Positions 31,551-41,805 of a DNA stretch of 54,839 bases are shown here, piece after piece (positions within the stretch are counted from its first letter, which is position 1; every line of letters starts with the position of its first letter). A program made the position numbers and the translations under genes. Source of the DNA: Hymenochaete sp. R1 (taxonomy: Eukaryota > Basidiomycota > Agaricomycetes > Hymenochaetales > Hymenochaetaceae); the NCBI GenBank assembly GCA_019400425.1, contig JAFREE010000162.1, positions 1-54,839 on the forward strand. The letters run 5' to 3'. The notes beneath the pieces were generated by a model. That model had not been told where the DNA came from. It saw nothing but the letters and a program-made list of their open reading frames with translations, and did no database searches.

Positions 31551-33370
31551 CGAGAGGGATTTGGATTTTAGCGTTACAAAAAAAAACGAAAGAGAAAGAA
31601 GAAAAAAAGGGGAAGGGGAGACGACGTACGTGGAGAAGGTGAGCGGGAAGTTGACGGTTGGAGGGCGGGATTGCCATTCTGTTTTTTTTTTTCGTGTGTA
31701 TGTGTGTGTGTGCGTGCGTTTTTTGAATGGTTGGGACGACGGTCATCGTCAACGGTCGTATTGGGGAGATTTGGAAGAAGTGTTGGGTTTAGTTCGAAGT
31801 TGAGAGAGTGGAAGGGAAGGACCCAAAAGCCAACGGGAACGGGAAACGGGAAACGGATCCGAAAGATTCGGATGGGAGCGGGTATCGCATCGATAGGGAA
31901 GGAACGTGCGTGTGCGTGTGTATGTTGACGGTGATGGTAACAGTGACGGGAGGCGCGACCGTGCCAATTCCGTCCGTTCGTTGAAGTCGGTTTCGTAGCG
32001 GAATATTGCAGATGACGTCGAAGTGTCGAAGTCCGGAGGTTTGAGGCGCGAAACGATTCAAATCGGATCGAAAGCGTATGTTTCGTGAGCGGCACGAAGG
32101 AGAAAAGGCAAGAAAAGAAGGGCGAAAAGTGATCAGTATGTTGTTGACGCCTCATCGATCGGAGAAAGAGAGAAGCGGAAGACGAGCACGAGATGAAGGA
32201 AAAGACAGCGGGGAGGAAATTGCGAAGCACCCCGCCGCCACCACTATCACGAGCAAAAGGAATTGAGGAAAACGTAGATGAAAAAATGAAGTGATCGATG
32301 AAATGAAATGACCCCCCTCGAGAATGAGAGAAGACAAGGAAGAAAAAAAGAGATGAGAAGGATCAGATAAAGAATATAGGATATAGAAGTTTAGGCGTCT
32401 TCGTCCTCCACCCGTCTTTCAACGCGCCAAGTGCGAGACGCTGGCGCGCCTGCGACCTCTCATCTCCGAGTCGCAGACAGAAAGCGGGTCACACGAGGAG
32501 ACAACCAGCGAAAACCGCCGAAGGCATCAACAAGTCGCGAGCTCAGCAGGGCATCACTTCCCCAATTCTCAATTCATTTTTTTTGCGCCCCGACTCGTTT
32601 CGTCTCGTCTCGTATTTGAGATTTGAAAGCATTCGGACCATCCAACGCGACACAACACAATAACGGGACCCCACGTCTAGCGTCTACGATCAAACGCAGA
32701 TGGCGCGGATTGGAAGGTGGGGCCGGGGCTTGCCAGAGGGATCGTCTCGGAGCTCATTAAAAGGCTGACTCTGTATCGCGGCTTTCAGCGCGCGCAATGC
32801 ACAGCGAGAAAATGAGTCCCTTAGCGAGTTATGGAGTACGTAGCAGCGCGTAAATGGAAGAGGGATCGTCGAGCCTCTACGACGGGGGTAAGGGAGGAAT
32901 GAAGCGGATCGGACACGTTCCACAGGACAAAGCCCGCGTAGAAATATATCTACAAACCCCTCTTGCAAATGACGATCCGTATTCCGATGACCAAACCTGA
33001 TGAGGCACAGGAAGATCCGTTGCAGCCCAGCTGAGAGCTCAGAGTTCATCTGAGCCGGTACTCAGCATGATTGAATAGGAAGAGAAGCCAAAGAAATATG
33101 TGGGGTGGAGCAAAAGAGAACCGCCGCAATCTCCTCCCTCTTCGCGCGTGTTCAGTGCGTGAGTATGTGCGCGAGCACACTGTGGACACACCGAGGACTC
33201 CAATAAGAATATAGGACACCTGAGCTCGATAATGAGGGTTGGGGTGCTCCTAATAAACTTCCAGGGAGGACGTTATTACGGGTTCGAATTATGGGAAATG
33301 AAGGGGTAGCGGTGAAAATAAACCAGATTAGTTGCAGTTCAATGCTTCGCGGAAGAAGCCAGGAAGGTAA

Positions 33371-36300
33371 TCAAGACGGTATCTGAAGGTAGTAGAAGGG
33401 ATGAAAGCTGATCCACTGGGCATACAGCTGCTCTGGTTGAGATCACGATCGCGTTCGGCGATTCAAGTAGAGCAGATCTAAGGAGATCTCCTGACCCATA
33501 CATCCAACACAAGACTGTATGGTCGGTGGAGCGGGTACAAAGCGGTGCAATTCACCAATTTCGATGCGAAGAGTTCAGATGCAGAGTGGTTGGAATTAAC
33601 GTACCTTCGGGTTGCGTCGGATCGTTGATACCAAAGCCGAGGCGCCAGGTGATACCTTGTACACTGTTCGTCAAACTAAGATTCAAAGATTCGTCAGCGG
33701 ATTGACTTATGAAATAGCTCAATCAAGGAAAGCAACGAAAAGGGTTTGAGAATTTCACGGTGTGGACGGTCACCCGTATGAACGGATGGATGGAAGAAAG
33801 TTGAAGAGATTGGAAGGTCAAGAAAGGATCGAGAAGCACTCGTCGAATATGAAATGACGATATCATGTGGGAATTTGGGGAGGAAAAGAAGTAGTTCGAT
33901 GGCAAGTAGCACGGGAAGAAGTTTGATGAGGATGTTTCCGGCACCTCGGCGGGCGTTGGTAATGAAGTGGTGAAAGTAGTGAAGAGGGGAAAAAATCAAA
34001 GCGTAGAGGAACCCTGCGAGAACAACTCCGACAAAGTTCATGTTCTTCCTCGATCCACAGCAAAACCACGTCCAACCCCTATAGGATCTGGACTGCTCTT
34101 AGAAGCGTGGCTGAACCCGAATAAATTTGACAAAAAGAGACTGGTGCGGAAGACACCCGAGGCGCATGTTAGGGTTCAAGGCTCGATAGCGCGGGGTAAT
34201 TGCAAAATGATGATAGCGAATAGAGAACGGAAATATCGAACGAGAAAACGAGGGTGGGAACGGAAGCGCTCGTGTAAAGAATACGTACAAGTCAGGAGGG
34301 GCAAGTGAATTATTCTTCAGGCCTGTCGACTGCAGAAAAAAGAAAGAAAGAAAAAGAGAGAATGGATTAGTGCATTGAAATAACAAGTAATTGAGAAAAA
34401 AAATAGATTAGCGTCAAGTGAGTGGAAAGTGAACAAGAACCCCGAGGAAGACCAGTGGTGAAAGGTCCCGCTCGCCACCACCAGCTTCCCCGGCGGCTCT
34501 AGTCACCCGAAGTCCTGGGATGTTGAGTTCCCAAAGCCAAAGCAGGCCTGGCGTCGACGCCACTGCGCAGATTGGGTGGTAGCCACGTACAGATATCTGC
34601 ACGAGCCCTACCGTCAGGCTTCCATCCGTGAGGCGACAAGCACCCATCGATGCCTCGAGGCAGTTGAAATTGCAAAAAGGCTTTGAATTATCGAACACAG
34701 AACTTACTTTCACTTCTGTATCCATAGTTGAGAAATCACTGGATTGACCTCCGACTGTTCCGCAATATTGTTGTTGGACATCCTTCTTGCCGCCGACAAC
34801 CACTGTACGCACGCCTTCTTCTTTGTTCATCGTCACCTATTTCAAAATTACAGTTCCATCCAATCATTTGGTCGCATTCCGGGAGTAAGCGCGTGAGCGA
34901 GTTGCATGTGAACGTGCGCATGTGGGAGTAGTAAGGATCGCGGACCGTGTCAAATGTGCGCGATTCAAATGGTTTAGGTGAGATTTGCAGTGATTGGGTG
35001 GAACCAGATGATGAAGGCGGTTAAGAACGGGAGAGCAGAATAGAGGGCATAAGAAGCAAGGGATTTGAACGGAAGTGACGTCGTGGGTGCGTCGAAGTTA
35101 GTCGCAGAGTCGGAGGTACATGTGAAAGCGAAAAAAATCCAGGTCCAAAAACGAGAGCGGAATTGTGCACGTCGAATGTCGATGAATGTTGAGTATCCAA
35201 TATGTGAAGCAAAGTGAGAAGTTGGAAAATAAAGTTGACGTCAACTTAAAACTGAAAAACACATTTGAACTCACAGAGAAGAGTGAACACGAACTTGCAC
35301 ATCTAATTGCGTTCGCGTAGGCGATAGGCAAATTTCGGGCCGCGACCAAACAGCAGGCAAAAAAGCATCGGATTGTACATAGGTAGTGGCCGGTTACGCA
35401 CGCGTACGTATGCATGAGTAAAAAGAACAAGAAACTGTGAAGGTAGAGAAAACGCCCGTACCTGCCGTTACTGACGATGACGACTTTAGACGGATCGAAT
35501 AGTTGTTCGTCAGGCGGAGTCTGGTCGAAGGGTTGGCATTCTTGGCCTAGACTGTTGGGCAATGAATTAGTGCCCACGCAATGATGACGAAGCGAAGCAA
35601 TTGAACAGGGGTTCCGCGGCACTGAGAAGACTGAAGAAAGGCGGATAGCGCGCAGTACATAAATCTAGTTCTCGGAGGAATTGACTAGAAAGCAAAGGAT
35701 GACGACACGCAGAAGCGTCGATAGCCGTGATAAGAAGAAAAAAAGAGGCCAAGACGTCTCCGGGTTCCCGCTTCATGTCGAGATCAACTTACCGTTGACT
35801 GAATGCATCCTGGCGCCCGTTGATGACGCGCTCCACCGGAGGTTGTAGCCAGTTGAAGTCGGCTGGGAATGGTGTATTGTTGGCGAATCTAAAGTTGAGA
35901 GGGTTATACATCAGGAAGTCGTCCGGATCCGCGCCGCTGGAAATCTGCTTCACGATGAGTTGAGCAAGGGGACCTGCGCGGGCCTCCGTGTCTAGACCAG
36001 CTTGAGGGACTGTCGTATTTTTGGGGCCGATGATCTGAGAACGACGGTGAAAAAGGCGAAGAAGTCTACAAAGACATCGAGAACATACTATACGATGTAG
36101 CCACTGACACAAAAGCGGAAAGAATTAAGATAAGATTGAAATAAGACTTATTCTAGGCATCGAAACTCACATGAGCAATACAGATGAAACCTTTGGACGT
36201 TTAAAATGAGTACAATCTGGACTTGAGAGGGATATAATCATGCGTACCTCCGCCGTTATTGGTCTATCAATTACGTTCAGCGTGTTTTTAGAACAATCTA

Positions 36301-37937
36301 AGAGACGAGCTTACCACATCGACAATCAGCTGCTGCGCGCCGCTCGATACAAGAGACTGAAGCCCTGTAAGGAGAGTCGTCTCAAATGGATCAAAGTCAT
36401 CCTCATTGAAGCTGCCGAGTGCCAGAACACCCGTCTTAGAATCATTCAATACGAAAAACTGAGTGACGCCTTCTCCGGAGATAGGATTGATGGGTTGAAG
36501 ACCAGGCGGGAGTACAATGTCCGATTGTGGCTGATCATCGAGCCGAATGGCTATAGCATGTTGCTGAAGCTGTTCGGAGCTTACGGACGGCTTGGGTGCA
36601 AAACGACCACCAGGTAACCGACGAGCGTTCGCACTTAGGGAGTTCCCAGAAGAAGAATCGGCAAAGAGGTTGATGCCATTTGTCTCCTCTGTCGCAACAC
36701 AATTATTTTCGCGGAGCGTCGATGAGTCGGTGAAGTTGACGGAAGTGTCTCCGAATCTCGAACGGTACGGAAGCTAGGGGAATTCAACCGCCGACATTCA
36801 GAGCTGCTCAGACTAGTATACGCTAGCTGCACTCACCGTGACTTCGTCAGTTTCGCTGCTATTTATTCGTTGAATACTAAGAGTGACCGAATCGTTCAAA
36901 GGCAAAGATAACTGTGCAAAATTCCCCATCACATAGTTCCAACCGGTGTCGACGCGTTGATAGCTCGAGAAAAAGCTTATCACCGGAAGCAAGGTCATGT
37001 CCCAAAATGCCGATGAACCACCATGATGAGATGAAAAGGGGACATATTAAAAGAAGCATTTTTGCAGATCAACTTTGTTTCATACCCTAAAAGTCAAATA
37101 CGCGTTGCTTACCTGTTTTGGCGAGTGCCGAATCCTTCGAATCCGCCTGTTATGGCGGCGTTTGCGTCCACGGACACGAACGGATCTTCGCCGTTGATGG
37201 CCAGAACTTTCGCTCCAGAGAGCTAAGCAAAGAATGATCCATGCATAAGTCCGTCAGCCGAAAATATGGTATATTAGGATGAGTGATTTTTTACAATAAC
37301 GTACCGAGGCAAGATTCCCCTTCAACTCGCCCGGTAAAGCGTTCTGCCATACCTCTATCTCATCTGCAAACTCGGCGCTTGCCACCTCAAAAGCCTCTGG
37401 TGCGATGTGCACCGCCTGTTCACCGTCGTCATCCGTGAGAAGGACTAACGGTGTGGGAACAAAAGATAAGAAGAGCGAGTCGTAGCACATGTTCGTGTAT
37501 ACGCAGTGTCCGTCCATGAGCCGCTTCACGGATCGTGAGAGGTCGATGTGCATATCGAACTCAGAATTGAACGTAGTATTCCCGATGCGCTGAAGGTCGC
37601 CAAGGATGTCTTCGTGCACATCTGCTGTGAAAGGCTCTGGTGCTGAAACTTGGTAGCTGACTGATGTGTGGAAAGCAAGAGTCTTCGTCACGACTTCAAG
37701 GATCTGTATAGTGGTGTCAGATATCATACTCGATAGTAAAGGCAAAGGCATCAGCAGGCTTACATTTTCCTTTATCGTTTGGTTAACAGGGAATGACTCA
37801 AAGCACGCACGGACTGCGCTTGGTGCTACCCATTTCTGCCCACCGATGGCGGCACATGGATCGCTTTGGCCCGCATCGCCTCGAGGTAGCACAGAACCCA
37901 ACGCCGCAGTGAGCAAAGAAGACAGAACGAGCAACAT
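33371..37937 (-). CDS. Secreted peptidase S41-like protein (tail-specific/CPAF-like)
   Basis: Probably an extracellular serine peptidase-fold protein. Exons: 37937-37764, 37703-37305, 37222-37113, 36975-36837, 36773-36315, 36263-36248, 36190-36171, 36103-36089, 36034-35793, 35551-35462, 35302-35275, 34836-34708, 34329-34289, 33675-33605, then probably 33432-33371 (about 664 residues). The start is ATG 37937: a hydrophobic signal peptide (MLLVLSSLLTAALG) is followed by a Cys-containing mature part. S41-like features: the LMDGHCVYTNMCY segment, a PDZ-like SGAKVLAINGEDP, IVDVTNNGGG, VVIVSNGRCASSCSLFS (candidate nucleophile serine), VVVGGKK and PPDFLTNSVQGITWRLGFG. Exons 6-8 are only 16, 20 and 15 nt; introns 10-13 are 159-613 nt, much longer than elsewhere. 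The last exon is a guess. Intron 1 (60 nt) is stop-free and in phase, so retention would keep the frame. Confidence 0.75.
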
Positions 37938-38828
37938 AGCGCCGCAACTTTGACGTGCAGCTGTCAAGGGGGTGCCTTTATAACTTCATACCATACCTTC
38001 AAACCATGACACTGGGACCAAGGGGAGATACTCGCAGAAATTCAAAATTAGAAGAACAAGGGAAAAGACGCTCAAATGCGGTGGTCTTGATGCTGAAGAT
38101 CCTTCTTTTGGCCGCTCGATTGCCTTCGCAGACACGGACACGGTGCACGGTGCACGTCCCCCATTTATTGAACGGACCTGAATGTTTTTCGAACGGAAAA
38201 TAACGCGGACGATTCTCAGGAATGCCAAATGTTTGCATTGCTAGCAACTCGAGCCCACCCTGTCCTAGAGAGAGAGAAAGCTAAATGGAAGGTGTTGAGG
38301 ATAGAAATTGAATCCGCAGAGTTGAGAGGATCCCATCGAAAGCCTTGTGAGCCACGTTGCCGAGAAGCCACTCGAGCGAACCGTATTCGTCAGTCTATCG
38401 CAGGGAGGCACACTTCCAACTTCGTACCCAGGACGCGTGAGAACAAGCGTGCGTACACCGAAGGCCGGACCCTCGCATTTGGGCCTTGACGTCTGCAAGG
38501 AAGAGCGATAAAGGCCGTAAAAGGGAGACGTTGTACTCTTTGGCTCTATGAATATTGTATTCGGAGAAACATCAAATTGGATAAACATTAGGGTGTATGG
38601 CATACGCACGACGAATATACTACGGTATTTGGTTGGTTGGCTGGTGTGTACCTTCTGCGCACAGAAGGCCATGAAGAGCCCCCTCCTCTACTCCGCCTTA
38701 AGCTTCCTTCCGATTGAGAGGGGAAATAGATGATCCTAATAAACATCCAATTCTTCGTGACTCCTTGGTCGGTTCTCCCGCAATGCGAAATAGATACGCG
38801 CGACTTGGTCCCAAGCCACAGACGACCG
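37938..38828. other. Intergenic: promoter of the S41-like gene and 3' flank of the next gene
   Basis: No coding region recognised. The part next to 37938 should be the promoter of the secreted peptidase. Confidence 0.5.
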
Positions 38829-39420
38829 TTATAACGAAGGTTGAGCGTCTTGCTTCGCAAGTTGCTCGGATAGCACGGTCGTGGTCGCCTGCTCTGACCG
38901 ACTGTTCGCATTCAAGTCATTCTTCTCCACATTGTCGGCCGACGTTTTTCCCTCTTGTACTCTCCAGTGCCATGCGTGTTTCCGTGTTTGCGTTTTTGCG
39001 CGGGGTTTCTTCGTTTGGTTTGGGTGTACGGTGGATGTGGACGTCTGCGCTCCTAGGTTTTCCGGCTCCGGCACGAAATGGAACTTTTCGATGAGTTGTT
39101 TTCGTTTCATGGATTCGAGAATGAATTTCTTCAAGTGCCTGTCAGCAGCACCTCAGTATTACTACGCCTCCGACGTTTAAGTTCACAGGAAATGAGACGC
39201 ACCTAATGGATTTGTAAGGATGTTCGAGATCCGTTGAAGTACCGCCGTCCGGAACAGACTGAGGCATGGAACGAGAATAAAGGTCCTTCGTCGACGCGCC
39301 ATTCGGAAACGTTCTCAGTAAACTGATGACTGAGCCGGTTGTTTCATGTAATGGCTGCCATTGTCCAGTTAACCTTGGCAAACGCTTGAGTGTGGATGCA
39401 AGGCTCATGGTGCAACGCAT
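38829..39420 (-). CDS. Small basic protein of unknown function, possibly mitochondrial
   Basis: Two exons, 39420-39203 and 39138-38829, 175 residues; the 64-nt intron has a GTGCGT donor and keeps phase 2. The N-terminus (MRCTMSLASTLKRLPRL) has the Arg/Lys/Leu/Ser make-up of a mitochondrial presequence. The middle reads HPYKSIRHLKKFILESMKRK across the splice junction, a basic helix; the C-terminal third is Thr/Ser/Gln-rich and polar. This build resembles small fungal mitoribosomal proteins, but I do not recognise the family. The second in-frame ATG is four codons downstream. Confidence 0.6.
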
Positions 39421-39937
39421 CGTGAAAGTGAGCAGCTTAAAGCGTTTTTAGGACGGTTTCGCGATTTCATCCCCTCGCAGGCAGATAGAAACACAATGAC
39501 GTAAGCAGTTTTTTCCCACGCTTCTCCGGATTCTGGTTGAATCTCAGAGTCAGATCGATCTCTCTTGATCTCTCTTCGACTACTTAGTAGTACTACTATC
39601 CTATACCTCTGTCAGTTGTCATGTCCGAGCCCACCGCCGCCTTCAACCCACGCAAAATCCATGTTACATGTCCTTCATGTATTTCATTCACCTTCCAGAT
39701 CTGTATTGACGACCAAAAGGAACCGAGGAAGGGCGCAACAAGGCCAACATCAAGCGCTCGAAGAACAAGTCCAATCGTTGAATATGGCAGGTGGACATCT
39801 ACGGGTTGCCTGGTACGAAACGTGTCTTCAAGATCTCAAGATCTCTGGGCCTGTATTTTATATGGCATGAGTCTGTGTAGCGCTTGAAGAACACTCTTGC
39901 AACCCAACCCTCGCCTCCGAAGAGTCTGAACTCCTCG
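39421..39937. other. Intergenic, divergent promoter region
   Basis: It separates two divergent genes. A frame from ATG 39621 contains CPSCISFTFQIC and then loses any recognisable pattern; I did not call it. Confidence 0.4.
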
Positions 39938-41805
39938 ATGATGTCCGTCTTACTCAACAATCCTTCCTACGAATTGTATGCAAAGGTATTGAAGGGCACG
40001 CACAGGATACAGTCTCAAAGGTTCACTCGTATCTCTGCGCTTATGGTGGTGGCCTACGATACCCGTGCGTCATTCATTTTTCGAAGTCTGATTTTTTTTC
40101 ATCCTAAGGAGACATGCGCCAGTGTTGACCATGGACCGAGAGGTACGACAGTCTTTCTTTCAATTGAACAAATGCGCCTAATAGGCTGATCTTGCAAAAC
40201 GAAGGTCGATTTTTTCTGGGTGAGCTTGGAAGCATGTCAGCGGAGGAGAGAGCTAAATACAAATACCAGAAAGCAAAATGGTCGCCCATCAAATTCCTCT
40301 ACTTCCTGGTAAGCATCTTGAGTATATAAAACGACGCATCGCCTCGAACTATACTAATTCGGTTTCATCTAAGAATCGATATGGAGGGCTGGTGTTCCTC
40401 ATTATCGACACGTCGAGTAAGCCGATTGAGTGACTTGTACCTTTGTTGGATGCGCTCACCTCTATACATAGGCATAATGTCCCTTTTTGAGCGAACCTTG
40501 GTCTTGTAAGTCCTCCGTGCGTAAAGAGATCACAAAACATTCCGTCTAAATACCCTCCCTTTTTGTAGTTGTAAGGATTCTATGCGAGAAGAGCATGGTT
40601 TGGTTTGGTTGATGCGGTCATGCAGGCAACTTCCATCTATATTTCCAACAATGGACCGGTAAGAGTACCCTTCACATACCTGTTAACCATAACTAAAACG
40701 AGATTTGGTCAGGATGGATATCCATTCTTCTTGTCGAAAGTCTGTACTATATTTCAGAGCAAAAGCTTCCGCGGACTCACCGCAATCCTAGTTATTCTGA
40801 TAGTTCGAGTTAACTCCCTTTACAGCAGAAGTGAGTGATGGTACTGTTTCGGTAATCAGCATGGCGCTCGGTCCGACGACAAATAGCTAGGAGATCGTCT
40901 CTAGCATTCGGCGTTCTTTTTATTCTGCAGGCTTGTTTTATGGCGGGTGTCTTGATTGCGTGGGATGTCCAGAGCAGGAGTGAGTCATCGGCAAAGCTAC
41001 TTGGCTTGAGCTTCCGTTGTGGGTTTCGCTCATGTTTCTTTGGCAGCTGTCGTATGGGATGACTTCTGGAGCTCTTGTGGATGGAAAAACTGGCGTGCAA
41101 GTCGTGCAGCATTGTTTTGGTAGCCTCGCAAACCTTTTCCCCGGTTTAAGGTTCGAAATTTGACAAAGTATATTGCACATTCCGTAGGCTTCCTCCGTCT
41201 ATGGTTGACTTCCTTCTCCTCGCTTTGACCATCCGCAAATCCTGGGGTCTCAGACAGCTATCACCAACAAAGGACTGGAGTGACATGCAGCTGCACCGGA
41301 TGCTCGTGCGCGACCAAGCGCTCTACTTTGCCGGGTACGCCTTCCTTACTATCTCAAACCTCTTCCTTATTAATTTATCATTACGCTATCGTCGCGTCCT
41401 GACATCACCAAAAAACCTAGTATGTTCTGCTGCAGCGCCGTCAACACCGTCATCTTCCTCTGGGAATGGGAGTACCTCATCGGCATCGCGGTCTCGTTCT
41501 CCCTCGGGTTTCCGTGCATGATGGGGTCGAGAATCTTACTGAACTTGAAAGAGATCGCGAGAGAGGAGCAGAGGTTGGGTGTGGGCACGGGCTTGGATAC
41601 GGGATGGGTGGCGTCGGAATTGGCGTTTGCGACGCCAGGAGATGAGGCTAGATCCTGCGTGGGTGGTGAAGCTGATGTTTGGTATGAGCAAGGGTTGGAA
41701 GAGGGCTTGGGGGAGGTGGGGAGAGATGCAGGGGAGTATCGGGACGACGGAAGGGAGTGGATCGAGTTGGAGCCTGCGAGATGTTCTCCTGCTCTTCAGG
41801 AGTAG
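39938..41805 (+). CDS. DUF6533-type multi-span membrane protein
   Basis: A lineage-specific membrane protein of Agaricomycetes, probably 7-TM, function unknown. Exons: 39938-40064, 40123-40142, 40205-40219, 40270-40308, 40374-40416, 40472-40505, 40569-40570, 40626-40658, 40713-40739, 40792-40830, 40887-40979, 41047-41119, 41188-41334, 41421-41805; 1077 nt, 358 residues. The DUF6533 signature is clear once spliced: AYDTLLTMDREVDFFW then KAKWSPIKFLYFLNRYGGL. Later motifs follow the family order: LVFCNFHLYFQQWTGW, LIVRVNSLYSR, LFWLPPSMVDFLLLALT, RDQALYFAGMF and a final SRILLNLKE. Every intron is 50-86 nt with GT-AG ends. The 2-nt exon 40569-40570 is required to keep frame between VF and CNF. The C-terminal 90 residues are Gly/Glu-rich and probably cytosolic. 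Confidence 0.75.

Larger units (their letters stand above)
29774..33370. other. Intergenic, low-complexity; no recognised gene
   Basis: Open frames of up to 297 codons exist on both strands, but they are made of Ser/Phe/Arg-rich low-complexity sequence arising from pyrimidine-biased DNA, with no family motif. Notable tracts: G11 near 29794-29804, ACAT repeats at 30482-30505, an 8-bp minisatellite at 30864-30912, and G15 at 31536-31550. Confidence 0.5.

Noticed and set aside
33262..33275. GGGTTCGAATT, tRNA B-box-like
   Set aside because: No matching A box, acceptor stem or anticodon arm around it.
39621..39887. Frame with CPSC...C cysteines that could be a zinc ribbon or Zn2Cys6 cluster
   Set aside because: Cysteine spacing does not fit either motif, and the following sequence loses any pattern in all three frames.
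40598..40625. 28-nt intron as an alternative to the 2-nt exon in the 7-TM gene
   Set aside because: It is far shorter than the other introns in that gene and would insert about nine residues not expected between LVFC and NFHLYF; kept only as the competing model.
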